Shown here piece after piece: positions 26,636 to 34,927 of a stretch of DNA of 64,000 nucleotides. The DNA is from Filomicrobium sp. GTDB lineage: Bacteria > Pseudomonadota > Alphaproteobacteria > Rhizobiales > Hyphomicrobiaceae. Each line of letters starts with the position of its first letter. The stretch's first letter is position 1. Where the stretch lies: assembly GCA_017792465.1 (NCBI GenBank), contig CP051234.1, forward strand, positions 2,048,606 to 2,112,605, written 5' to 3'. The position numbers and the translations under genes are program-made. Below the pieces are notes generated by a model. It had not been told where the DNA came from and made no database searches. It saw only the letters and a program-made list of their open reading frames with translations.

Positions 26636-26728
26636 TTCCGGGGCAGACGAAAAGAGCGCTTTACTCAGGGCGCAAGGGGAAGAATAAGGCGAAGAACAAG
26701 TAAAAGAGGTTTCACGCCACGCGAGCCC

Positions 26729-28570
26729 TCAGTCCAGTTCGAACTGCGCTTTATAATCCTTCGCCAGCGACGGATCCTGATCTTGCTTTCGCAGCACCGC
26801 GGTTCCGATCGTCATCCATTCGATGTCGGTGCCCATGAAGCAGCGAAATGCATCAGCGGGCGTGCAGACAATCGGCTCTCCGCGCACGTTGAAACTCGTG
26901 TTGACGAGCATTGGGCACCCCGTGATCTCGCGAAACTTGTCGATCAACGCCCAATAGCGTGGATTGGTGTCTTTGTTGACGGTCTGCAGGCGAGCCGAAT
27001 AATCGACATGCGTCACCGCTGGTATCGTCGACCTTGGCACGTTGAGAAGTTCGATTCCGAACAGGTCTGCGTCTTTTGCTGCCACCTCACGACGGTGCTT
27101 TTCCAATACGTCGGCCACGATCAGCATGTAGGGACTGTCGCCATCATAATCGAACCAGTCTGCAACGTGTTCGCGCAGAACGGACGGCGCAAAAGGCCTG
27201 AAGCTTTCTCGGAACTTCACCTTCAAATTGAGCGTTTGTTGCATCTTGTCCGAGCGCGGGTCGGCCAGAATGGAACGCCCGCCCAAGGCTCGCGGGCCAA
27301 ACTCCATGCGCTCTTGGAACCAGCCAATCGCCTTTCCGTCTGCCAGCGCCTGGGCCGTCTGTTGGATAGCTTCTTTTTCGTCGAGTTCCTCGAAGACGGC
27401 GCCTGCTTCGCGCAGGGTAGAATTGATTTCCTCCTGCGCGTATGCCGGCCCGAGATATGAGCCGCGCATGGCGTCGCCGTGCTTGCGCCGGGGGCGTTCT
27501 TGACCAAGCTCGCCGTGCCAAGCTGCAAGAGCTGCGCCCAGCGCACCTCCGGCATCGCCGGCAGCCGGCTGTATCCAGATGTTTTCGAACGCCCCGCTGC
27601 GCGCCAGCTTCCCGTTAGCAACGCAGTTCAGCGCAACGCCACCTGCAAGGCAGAGATTTCTTTCCTTGAATTCAGCCGCAAGCGACTGGGCCATCTTCAA
27701 TACGACCTCTTCTGTGACGGCTTGGATCGAAGCGGCGATGTCCATATGAAATTGCGTCAGCAGGTCTTTTTCCGGCTTTCTTCTGGGCGCGCCGAACAGC
27801 TTATCGAAGCGGTTGTTCGTCATCGTCAGACCGACGCAATAGTTGAAATAGCGCTGATCGAGCCTGAACGACCCGTCGGGTTTCAGGTCGATGAGGTTTT
27901 CAAGAATGATATCCTTGAACCGGGGCCGTCCGTAAGGCGCCAGCCCCATCACTTTGTATTCGCCGCTATTGACCTTGAAGCCGAGGTAGTAGGTAAACGC
28001 TGAATACAGCAGCCCCAACGAATGCGGGAACCGTAACTCCTTGACGATCTCGAGCTTGTTGCCGCGACCGATCGCAACCGACCCTGTGGCCCATTCACCA
28101 ACGCCGTCGAGCGTCAGGACGACGGCCTCGTCGAACGGAGAAGGATAGAACGCACTTGCGGCGTGGCTCATGTGGTGCTCAGCAAATAGGATTTCTGCTT
28201 CTTGAGAAAGTCCACCGTCATGCACCTGCAGGTTCGTCTGCAGCATGCTTTTCAAGAAGAGCTTTTCTTTAATCCAGATCGGAATGGCTCGACGGAACGA
28301 CGAAAATCCTGACGGCGCAAACGAGACGTAGGTCTCAAGCAAGCGCTCGAATTTCAGAAACGGTTTGTCGTAGAAAACCACAAAGTCGATGTCACTCAGA
28401 GACACTCCGGCCTCGCCCAGCACATAGTCGACAGCCTGGCGCGGATACCCGGCATCGTGCTTCTTGCGCGAGAACCTTTCCTCCTGGGCGGCCGCGATGA
28501 TTTCACCGTCGCGAAGCAAGGCTGCGGCACTATCGTGGTAGAATGCGGAAATGCCCAGGATGGCCGTCAT
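26729..28570 (-). CDS. NodU/CmcH-family O-carbamoyltransferase
   Basis: A 613-residue protein of the usual family length. The N-terminal Kae1-like domain starts ILGISAFYHDSAAALLRDG and carries the metal-binding histidines EHHMSHAASAFYPSPF (about 131-146) and LTLDGVGEWATG. The C-terminal domain contains WFQERMEFGPRALGGRSILA and PFAPSVL, typical of NodU, CmcH and SxtI. The enzyme transfers a carbamoyl group from carbamoyl phosphate through an adenylated intermediate to a sugar or alcohol hydroxyl. SxtJ lies immediately upstream on the same strand, and an SxtK-like gene is nearby, forming an SxtIJK-like set within a glycan locus. Confidence 0.93.
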   Translation of the reverse strand: MTAILGISAFYHDSAAALLRDGEIIAAAQEERFSRKKHDAGYPRQAVDYVLGEAGVSLSDIDFVVFYDKPFLKFERLLETYVSFAPSGFSSFRRAIPIWIKEKLFLKSMLQTNLQVHDGGLSQEAEILFAEHHMSHAASAFYPSPFDEAVVLTLDGVGEWATGSVAIGRGNKLEIVKELRFPHSLGLLYSAFTYYLGFKVNSGEYKVMGLAPYGRPRFKDIILENLIDLKPDGSFRLDQRYFNYCVGLTMTNNRFDKLFGAPRRKPEKDLLTQFHMDIAASIQAVTEEVVLKMAQSLAAEFKERNLCLAGGVALNCVANGKLARSGAFENIWIQPAAGDAGGALGAALAAWHGELGQERPRRKHGDAMRGSYLGPAYAQEEINSTLREAGAVFEELDEKEAIQQTAQALADGKAIGWFQERMEFGPRALGGRSILADPRSDKMQQTLNLKVKFRESFRPFAPSVLREHVADWFDYDGDSPYMLIVADVLEKHRREVAAKDADLFGIELLNVPRSTIPAVTHVDYSARLQTVNKDTNPRYWALIDKFREITGCPMLVNTSFNVRGEPIVCTPADAFRCFMGTDIEWMTIGTAVLRKQDQDPSLAKDYKAQFELD

Positions 28571-28648
28571 CGGGCGAGAAGCCCGGCCCGCGCGACGCTC
28601 GTCGCTGCCTTAGAACAATACGGCACCGTCTTTACTCCCCCGGTCCAC

Positions 28649-29056
28649 TCAGAACTGATTGCGCATCGAAGACTCTTCGGTTTCCCCGCGCCGTTCCCAA
28701 TAGGTCTTAGCCCCCCGGTCGAATTTGAGCTTCAAGAGATCCGCGCCGGTCAAACGCAGGATCAGCGCAGTCGGCACGACAGCGACAACGAAAACGACAA
28801 ACATGACAATCGGCCCGACGATCCTGCCAAGCAGCAACCCCAGCCTGAACCATAGAATATTGAGCGGGCGCATTATTGACGGGATCAGAACGGCGACGAC
28901 TGCAAAGACGATGCTGATCAGGCCAGCCCACCATCTTGGAGCCTCGCCATAGAAGACCGGCCAGAGGCACACCAGCAAAAACACGGCTGCGAAAACGAAC
29001 CCGAAACTACGTTCGGTCCCGACTTCGATCGTCTGATGTTCGCGTAGATCCAACAT
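28649..29056 (-). CDS. SxtJ-family membrane protein
   Basis: A 135-residue protein from ATG 29056 (MLDLREHQ), with CAGG about 9 bases upstream; a GTG 17 codons earlier is possible. Sequence IEVGTERSFGFVFAAVFLLV is the conserved N-terminus of SxtJ proteins. Three or four membrane helices follow, then a charged C-terminus (LKLKFDRGAKTYWERRGET). SxtJ has no proven activity but travels with carbamoyltransferases; the carbamoyltransferase gene starts 78 bases downstream. Probably a membrane partner of that enzyme. Confidence 0.87.
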   Translation of the reverse strand: MLDLREHQTIEVGTERSFGFVFAAVFLLVCLWPVFYGEAPRWWAGLISIVFAVVAVLIPSIMRPLNILWFRLGLLLGRIVGPIVMFVVFVVAVVPTALILRLTGADLLKLKFDRGAKTYWERRGETEESSMRNQF

Positions 29057-29234
29057 TGTCCCAAACCTGGCATGGTTGGCTTGCAAGGCAACGCCGGTGT
29101 TAGACACAGTCGCCGCGCATTGAGAAATGACCGGGTCGAGTGCAAAGACACCCTGCGGGCACTATGACGTTGTTCTGCAAGCTTGACGAGTCCCGTTGGC
29201 GGACGGCCTTGCTCATGCAGTTTCTGTTTTTGGG

Positions 29235-29340
29235 ATGGCTAAATTGGCGCGGCCATATTCACTCGATCTCGCTGAAGCGAGTTGTAAGGCCGTGTCTTGC
29301 AAAATCACTTTCGTCGGTGGAGAACCGGATCAAACGGATT
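29235..29340 (+). mobile_element. Possible degraded IS630-type transposase start
   Basis: MAKLARPYSLDL resembles the N-terminus of IS630-family transposases. The rest of the helix-turn-helix seems to continue out of frame (KRVVRPCLAKSLSS). No inverted repeats or DDE domain follow. A short, weak remnant at the edge of the glycan locus. Confidence 0.3.
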
Positions 29341-29430
29341 GCTGGCCAATCGCCGACACTCGAGCGCTCAGCGATTGAATGTCGTGGAGTGCAAAGTCAG
29401 GTTCGCCTGACATGCTCGCCGACGCGAAAA

Positions 29431-29706
29431 TCATACCGTCAGATATTGGCGATGGGTAATTGCGATCCGCGATGTGATCGAGAGCGCTTCATCGACACGC
29501 GTCGCTGCCTGCACCGGTTCGGATAAATAGGTTTCGGAGAAAAAGAACTTCGATCTCTTGGACTTCCAAATTCCGATGGAGCGTCCTTTTAGAGTGACGA
29601 CCACCCCGCCGGTCAGACCTCTGTGAAATTTGCACCCCAGGCATTGGAGACCCGCGGAGGCCTTAAGCGCCCATAGCAAACGCGCCTCTTCGTTCCGTTT
29701 CGTACG
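29431..29706 (-). CDS. Hypothetical small protein
   Basis: A 91-residue frame from ATG 29706 (a start at 29769 is also open). It contains LQCLGCKFHRGLTGGVVVTL, GRSIGIWKSKRSKFFFSETY and AATRVDEALSITSRIA. The amphipathic pattern and the lack of any gene on the other strand favour a real product, but there is no clear ribosome site and no family is recognised. It lies alone between the SxtJ gene and the porin. Confidence 0.4.
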   Translation of the reverse strand, partial: RTKRNEEARLLWALKASAGLQCLGCKFHRGLTGGVVVTLKGRSIGIWKSKRSKFFFSETYLSEPVQAATRVDEALSITSRIAITHRQYLTV

Positions 29707-30028
29707 CATAAAAAATACCAGCTGCCAATATTGTCCCTGGATCGGATTTTGGCAGTGGCCGGGCGCCAACGACAGGCAAATCTAAATTTTTTCTTAACGC
29801 CCATTCCAATCTGACTGGCCGGAACTTGAAATGCAGGTGACTGAGCGGTTGAGGGGTAAACGGATGTTAAGAAATATCTTTGCGCCTTCAGATGCCCACA
29901 CTTTGATTGCATGGCGCACACTTCCTAAAGTCGTGTGCGGCTGGCCGCGACATCCGCGCTATGACAACCAGCGCTCATCGCCCCGAAGGACCGGGGAGTT
30001 GCAAACTCTGTTATTGGACAAAGGCAGG

Positions 30029-30072
30029 CAAAAAAATCGGGAAGCGAGCTGCGGAATACAGCTCACCTCCCG
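30029..30072 (-). terminator. Terminator after the porin gene
   Basis: On the minus strand CGGGAGGTGAGCTG, loop, CAGCTCGCTTCCCG, then seven T. Stem of 14 with two imperfect pairs, about 110 bases after the porin stop. Confidence 0.75.
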
Positions 30073-30179
30073 ATAAGTCGGACGAGGAGACTTTTTTGAA
30101 TTTAGGCTTTGTGCCGCTTCGGGTTAGCGAGCAGGCGGACGTTGCCCGAGAGCCAAGCTCGCTATCCCCTTTTCGCAAA

Positions 30180-31586
30180 TTAGAACGCGATGAGGGCTCC
30201 GGCTTTGACGATGTGAAGCTGGTCAAGATCGTCCAACACGCCGGCCACGCCAGGACCTTCGAAACTCGTGTCGTAATTCTTGTAGCCGACCCACACTGAC
30301 ATCGCGGCCGCATCGATTTCCTGGACGGCCCCCAGCCCCCATTGCGTGAGGCTGCTGCCTGTGACATCGACAACGCCGTCCGGCACAAAACCGGCAGGAC
30401 CGATGAAGTCTGAAAGGTGCGGGTGGAACATGTCCTCACGCTTGGCGTATTCGCCGTAGAGCACGGTGTGCCCGAGCGCGAACCACTTGCGGCGAAGACC
30501 GGCCTTCAAATACCAGTTATGGCCGTCGGGCTGGCGCACTGTCTGCAGCGGCGTGATGTAAACGCTGTCGTTGTCCTCGACACCATAAGCGCCATAAAGG
30601 AATAGACCTGAGGGCATATGCTGGAGGTAGGCGCCGATCTGGAAGTAGCTGCCTTTCATTTGCACGGTTTGCGGCAGGCCGGTCACCGTATTAAAGCCCT
30701 GGAAGTGCGTCTCATCGGTGTTTTCGGTGTAGGCAGCTGTAGCCGCGAGGCGGAAATCCCTCATCTCACCGGCGTATCGCAATGCGACGTCCCAGACGTC
30801 ATCTTCGCCCCAGGAGGCCGAGGCCGAAAAACCCATGAATGTCGGGCTGTCGTAACGCACGCCGTTCATCGAAATGCCGTGGCAATCGCCGGCGACCGGC
30901 AGCGCGCTCGATTGGCACCACATTGCGGCGCCAGTCGGGAACCCCGTCCCGTTTGGCAGAACCAGCTGCGTGCCGTTTCTCGACAGGTTGATGGCCATGC
31001 CATCGAGTGGAACCCAGTTGGCCTGGACAAGCGAGCCGGAGCCATCGACCAATGCGGCCGCGTGCTGGGAGGCCTGCGGAATCTGTCCCACGTTGACCTG
31101 CCCCCATTTCTTGCTCTTCAAGAACCAGAAGGAATACAAGAGATCGATCGAGGGAGACGCGAGACCTCCGTTGGTCTGCGTGATGTGAAAGCCGCTCGGA
31201 CCGTCATCGCCAAATCGGGAGTTGCCTGCAGTAAGCGGGTCGGACGTTTGCAGTTCAAGCTGCATGACGTAACCCGCCGAAACATCGGGATTGATCTGCG
31301 CGGCGCCGGTGAACTTGAAGTGCGTGCCGAGCGTCGAGCCGACGCCTGTTTGATAGAGGTTACTGGCGGCGCCGTTGTCGTAGTACATGACCTGTTCGGC
31401 AATCCAACCGGTGACTGTCAGCGAGACCTTCCGATTGCCTTTGCGGGCCGTCGTCGCTTCGAGTTCGGCAACGCGCTCTTCAAGGTCGGCGCAACAATCG
31501 CCGCCAAGGTCTGCGGCCAGGACGGGCGTCCAGCTCAGGCTTGCCGCAAGAATTCCCCCAACCACACTCATATGAGTGATCTTCAT
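30180..31586 (-). CDS. Alphaproteobacterial outer-membrane porin (Porin_2 family)
   Basis: A 468-residue outer-membrane protein. A signal peptide (MKITHMSVVGGILAASLSW, cleavage after VLA-AD) is followed by ADLGGDCCADLEERVAELEA, a short coiled segment typical of this family, then KVSLTVTGWIAEQVMYYDNG, where the barrel starts. Alternating beta strands with Tyr and Phe girdles run to the last residues (LHIVKAGALIAF, terminal Phe). Porin_2 proteins are general diffusion trimers for small solutes. It is a single-gene unit with its own terminator, next to the methanethiol oxidation island. A specific role in uptake of methylated sulfur compounds is not shown. Confidence 0.9.
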   Translation of the reverse strand: MKITHMSVVGGILAASLSWTPVLAADLGGDCCADLEERVAELEATTARKGNRKVSLTVTGWIAEQVMYYDNGAASNLYQTGVGSTLGTHFKFTGAAQINPDVSAGYVMQLELQTSDPLTAGNSRFGDDGPSGFHITQTNGGLASPSIDLLYSFWFLKSKKWGQVNVGQIPQASQHAAALVDGSGSLVQANWVPLDGMAINLSRNGTQLVLPNGTGFPTGAAMWCQSSALPVAGDCHGISMNGVRYDSPTFMGFSASASWGEDDVWDVALRYAGEMRDFRLAATAAYTENTDETHFQGFNTVTGLPQTVQMKGSYFQIGAYLQHMPSGLFLYGAYGVEDNDSVYITPLQTVRQPDGHNWYLKAGLRRKWFALGHTVLYGEYAKREDMFHPHLSDFIGPAGFVPDGVVDVTGSSLTQWGLGAVQEIDAAAMSVWVGYKNYDTSFEGPGVAGVLDDLDQLHIVKAGALIAF

Positions 31587-31906
31587 TATTGTTTCTCCTT
31601 ATCCCCGATCTCTCGTACCAATTTTGAAATGGCAGAACTTGTGAAAAACGAAGGCGCCGCATGCAAAAACAAATTTGCGCCGCACGACGCCGCCGTCTTG
31701 ATTTGAACAACACTGCGCCCATTGTTTTCATTCGCCTCGGACGGTTCAATCTAATTGCGTCTTCAGTCCTCGATAAAATGCGCTATCGTGCTGAAACTGA
31801 AACACAAATTCGCAACCCCATTAATTGATAATGCGGCTGGCTATTTGTCTTATAGCTGGAGCAAATATCTAGCCCGGCGCCGATAGCTGGCAACAATTCA
31901 AAAAGA
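31587..31906. other. Porin upstream region, no gene seen
   Basis: About 320 bases between the porin start and the terminator of the island. AT-rich around 31790-31870. It must hold the porin promoter; no convincing frame or repeat was found. Confidence 0.5.
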
Positions 31907-31931
31907 AAGCGGCCGGAAATTCCGGCCGCTT
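31900..31931 (-). terminator. Terminator of the methanethiol island
   Basis: AAGCGGCCGGAA, then TTTCCGGCCGCTT on the minus strand with TTTCTTTTT after it: a 12-base perfect stem. It lies about 110 bases after the rhodanese stop and ends the minus-strand gene run that begins at mtoX or at the OsmC gene. Confidence 0.85.
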
Positions 31932-32038
31932 AATGGGTGCAAATTCTATTTGTTCTGCAGTGTCTATCGTCAGTGATTCTCGAATTACTGCTGAAGCATT
32001 TTTAGGCGCGGTGAACAGCGCCGATCCGATGCAGGAGA

Positions 32039-32434
32039 CTACATGCCAGCGTCGACCGGATGCTGGACGGCTCCTCCTGACTCGACCCAATCCTTGAAGG
32101 CGCCGAGGTTGAAGACGTCTAGGTACCCCAAGTCCTTCAGTGTCTTTCCGCTGAGCGCGGAACGACCGCCCGAAGCACAGTATACGAGGATCGTTTTGTC
32201 TTTGCCGAAGCGCTCATCAAAGTAAGGCGATGCCGGATCGGCACGGAACTCCAACATCCCCCGGGATACGTGAACCGCATTCGCGATCAAGCCGCTATTT
32301 TCGACTTCCGGGGCGTCTCGGACATCGAGCACCAGAACGTTTCCGCTTTGCATTTTTTCCTTCGCTTCGGCGAAGCCGATTGGCGGCACAACCTTGTTTG
32401 CCGCTTCAATCAGTTCTTTCACGCTCATTGGCAT
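32039..32434 (-). CDS. Rhodanese-domain sulfurtransferase
   Basis: A 131-residue single-domain rhodanese. The ATG at 32434 has GGAG six bases upstream; the frame runs further but without similarity. Features: VLVLDVRDAPEVENSGLIAN (residues 33-52), HVSRGMLEFR, and the active-site loop VYCASGGRSAL with the persulfide-forming C86. No signal peptide, so cytoplasmic. Single-domain rhodaneses carry sulfane sulfur from thiosulfate or polysulfide to thiols. It is the last gene after the lipoyl-carrier gene (19-base gap). In this setting it may take sulfur released from methanethiol oxidation; this is inference. Confidence 0.9.
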   Translation of the reverse strand: MPMSVKELIEAANKVVPPIGFAEAKEKMQSGNVLVLDVRDAPEVENSGLIANAVHVSRGMLEFRADPASPYFDERFGKDKTILVYCASGGRSALSGKTLKDLGYLDVFNLGAFKDWVESGGAVQHPVDAGM

Positions 32435-32453
32435 GGGGTGCTCCGTTTTGTCG

Positions 32454-32858
32454 TTAAGCCGTCGAACTGCCCAGCAACTTCTTGTAGTCCTGTGACGACA
32501 GCAAGCCGGCGAGATTGAACGTCGGGCTGACCGAGATCCTGACAAGCCAGCCATCTTGATAACACGATCGGTTGACCAAGCCCGGATCGCCGCGCAAGGC
32601 GTCGTTGCATGCCAACACAGTCCCGCTTGCCGGGGCGATCAGATCAGAGACGACCTTGGAGGATTCGATCGCTCCAAACGGTGAATCTGCATCAATCGTC
32701 GCGCCGATCCGAGGCAGATCGACGTAGACGACTTCTCCGAGCTGATCCTGGGCAAAGTCGCTGACGCCGACGAGAGCCTCACCGCTTCCTTCGACGACCT
32801 GCAGCCAAAGTGCTTCGGGATGGAAAAGGTAGCTATCAGGAAACTGCAACCGGGTCAT
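32454..32858 (-). CDS. GcvH-like lipoyl carrier protein
   Basis: A 134-residue lipoyl-domain protein. The ATG at 32858 follows AAGGAGGG and gives MTRLQFPDSYLFHPEALWL; it lies within the last codons of the lpd gene, so the two are coupled. VGVSDFAQDQLGEVVYVDLP and GAIESSKVVSDLIAPASGTV are the GcvH hallmark, with K68 as the lipoylated residue. No gcvT or gcvP is present, so a part in glycine cleavage is unlikely at this locus. Related lipoate-binding proteins serve sulfur oxidation with sHdr complexes in Hyphomicrobium, but no shdr genes are in the window. Here a lipoyl sulfur carrier working with the neighbouring reductase and rhodanese is the best hypothesis. Confidence 0.88.
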   Translation of the reverse strand: MTRLQFPDSYLFHPEALWLQVVEGSGEALVGVSDFAQDQLGEVVYVDLPRIGATIDADSPFGAIESSKVVSDLIAPASGTVLACNDALRGDPGLVNRSCYQDGWLVRISVSPTFNLAGLLSSQDYKKLLGSSTA

Positions 32859-34254
32859 TGACAATTGCCCTCCTTCTGAGCGGTTTGTGCGTCGCTTGCC
32901 CAAGGCAATCTTCGGCTGCTTCCAAAACGGCTTCCGACAATGTCGGATGCGCGTGAATTGTGCTGGCGATGGACTTCACGCTCGCCCCCTGCTGCAACAG
33001 CACGGCGCCTTCGTGAACGATCTCGGAAGCGTGGGCGCCGATGATGTGCAGGCCTAGAAGTTTGTGTGTCAGCTTATCGGCGACGACCTTGGCCATGCCG
33101 CTGATCTCACCCATGGCGTGCGCCCGTCCGAGGCTGCGCAGGTCGAAGCTGCCGCATTCAACCGCATGGCCCTGAGACCGGGCTGCTTGTTCGGTGAGCC
33201 CCACGCAGCCGATTTCCGGCATCGTGAAAATCGCCGTCGGAATGATGGACTCGTTGAGCGGTTCGCACGTCAAGCCGAGCGCATGATCGACTGCGACGCG
33301 AGCCTGTGCTGAAGCCGCGTGAGCCAATCCGGCGCGGCCGTTGACATCACCGACGGCATAGACGCCCTCGGCGGACGTCTGCAAATAGTCGTCGGTTGGA
33401 ATGTGGCCCTTGTCGCTGCATGCGATGCCAAGCTCTTCGAGACCGATGCCATGGGTATTCGGCATGCGTCCGATTGCAATCAGTCCACGCTCGGCGGCAC
33501 CCATTGGTTCGTCCGCTGCGAAGGCATGCACGCCGCGAGAACTCACAGCCAGCCGGTCGACGGCGCGGCCGGTCTGCACCGTGATGCCTTTCTTGCGCAT
33601 TTCCCGGAGCACAACGCTCGACAAGTCGCGATCGAGGAATGGCATCACGCCATTGCCGCGCGAGAGGATCGTCACCTCAAGACCAAGCGACCGGAAGATG
33701 AATGCAAACTCGCAGGACACCAGGCCGGCGCCCACGATAAGAATTGAGGCCGGAAGCGTCGGCCAATCCAACACATCGTCGGAGGTCGCGATGCGCTTGC
33801 GATCGAGATCGAACCCGGCAGGCCAGACAGCCGATGACCCGGTGCACACCAGGATCGCATCGGCCTCTATCGTGCCGTAGCCCTCAACAGCAACGCGTTT
33901 TCCAGGGAGAAGACGGCCGCGACCTTGCAAGACGGCGACGTCGCGGTTGGACATCAGCCGGTCAAGGCCATCGCCGACGGTCGAGATGACGCCGGATGCG
34001 CGCTGACGAAGATCGCTCCAATCGACTGAGATTTCGCCATCGATTCTCAAGCCGTAGTCCTTGGCGCGCTTGACCTTCTCTAAAAGGCTGCAGCTGTCGA
34101 CGAGGACTTTTGTCGGGATGCATCCCTGATTGAGGCAAACGCCGCCGAGGGGCTTGGGATCGACCAGGGTCACGCGGCAGCCCAATCCTGCCGCGTGGGA
34201 GGCCGCCACATATCCTGCGGGGCCGCCTCCCAAAACAACAATGTGTCGCGCCAT
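32836..34254 (-). CDS. lpd: Dihydrolipoamide dehydrogenase
   Basis: A 472-residue flavoprotein disulfide reductase. FAD motif VVLGGGPAGYVAA at the N-terminus, redox-active disulfide GVCLNQGCIPTK (C40, C45), NAD motif ILIVGAGLVSCEFAFIF, FAD-binding YAVGDVNGRAG, and the C-terminal catalytic HAHPTLSE (H436, E441). These are full dihydrolipoamide dehydrogenase features. It oxidises dihydrolipoyl groups and reduces NAD, or runs in reverse. The gene starts at TAATG shared with the OsmC stop and overlaps the lipoyl-carrier gene by 23 bases, so its substrate is probably that carrier. No 2-oxoacid dehydrogenase genes are near. Confidence 0.93.
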   Translation of the reverse strand: MARHIVVLGGGPAGYVAASHAAGLGCRVTLVDPKPLGGVCLNQGCIPTKVLVDSCSLLEKVKRAKDYGLRIDGEISVDWSDLRQRASGVISTVGDGLDRLMSNRDVAVLQGRGRLLPGKRVAVEGYGTIEADAILVCTGSSAVWPAGFDLDRKRIATSDDVLDWPTLPASILIVGAGLVSCEFAFIFRSLGLEVTILSRGNGVMPFLDRDLSSVVLREMRKKGITVQTGRAVDRLAVSSRGVHAFAADEPMGAAERGLIAIGRMPNTHGIGLEELGIACSDKGHIPTDDYLQTSAEGVYAVGDVNGRAGLAHAASAQARVAVDHALGLTCEPLNESIIPTAIFTMPEIGCVGLTEQAARSQGHAVECGSFDLRSLGRAHAMGEISGMAKVVADKLTHKLLGLHIIGAHASEIVHEGAVLLQQGASVKSIASTIHAHPTLSEAVLEAAEDCLGQATHKPLRRRAIVNDPVAVS

Positions 34255-34793
34255 TATTCGGCGGCCTCAACGGTTATTGCGCGACCATTGACCATGACCG
34301 AACCCGAGACTTCGACAGGACGCTGAACGGTGTCGAGAACCGGGCAATGGGTTTCGACCATTTCAATTAGTTTTTTCAGCGTTTCCGTATCAGCCGGGCT
34401 CTCCAAAACCGTTTCATAGACGATCTTCTGATATCCCGACGGCACATTCGGATCCATTGCGAAAAGACCGCGAAGATCCAAATAACCACGCAAATTACAT
34501 TTCACGCTTTCAAGTGGCACACCCAAAACGGCGGCATAGGCGCTATACATGATTTCCTGGCACGTCCCCAGCGCAACGAGCACCAGCTCGACAGGGTTGG
34601 GACCGGCGTCGGAGCCCGCCAGCTCTGGCGGCTCGTCGATGGTCATGGTCGGAAAATTGCGCACCCGGGCAGAGCATTTTACATTGTCGACCAATTCGGT
34701 TTCGGCGCGAAAAACGAGTTTTGCAGACCCTGGATTGCTATTGATTCCTGCAATAGCTTTTTCCATTGCAGCTTTTACGTGCTCTTGGGACAT
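34254..34793 (-). CDS. OsmC-family thiol-dependent protein
   Basis: A 179-residue protein from ATG 34793 with AGAGGAAATC upstream. It has the two OsmC/Ohr cysteines: C78 in VALGTCQEIMYSA and C150 in VETHCPVLDTVQ. PNPVELVLVAL precedes the first. OsmC and Ohr proteins reduce organic peroxides with electrons from lipoyl proteins: Ohr is known to use dihydrolipoamide dehydrogenase and a lipoylated partner. That makes its place directly before lpd and a lipoyl carrier meaningful. Candidate substrates are peroxides formed with methanethiol oxidation, or sulfane sulfur species. Stop and next start overlap (TAATG). A promoter probably lies in the 134 bases upstream. Confidence 0.9.
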   Translation of the reverse strand: MSQEHVKAAMEKAIAGINSNPGSAKLVFRAETELVDNVKCSARVRNFPTMTIDEPPELAGSDAGPNPVELVLVALGTCQEIMYSAYAAVLGVPLESVKCNLRGYLDLRGLFAMDPNVPSGYQKIVYETVLESPADTETLKKLIEMVETHCPVLDTVQRPVEVSGSVMVNGRAITVEAAE

Positions 34794-34927
34794 GATTTCC
34801 TCTCTTTTTCGGCTGACATTTTTTCTCGTCAGCCCTAAGAGAAAATCAAGCACTATGGTTCATTTCCGACAAGTGGGGTAAACATAAACGGGATATAGAG
34901 AAAACCCTATTTTCCGCACTTTATTTG

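Noticed and set aside
29235-29340. Active IS630 element
   Set aside because: Only a dozen matching residues, apparent frameshift, no catalytic domain or terminal repeats.
32039-32858. sHdr-LbpA sulfur oxidation locus
   Set aside because: No heterodisulfide-reductase-like genes or lipoate assembly genes in the window; only the carrier resembles that system.
32454-34254. Glycine cleavage system from the GcvH-like and Lpd genes
   Set aside because: No gcvT or gcvP nearby; linkage to OsmC and rhodanese points elsewhere.
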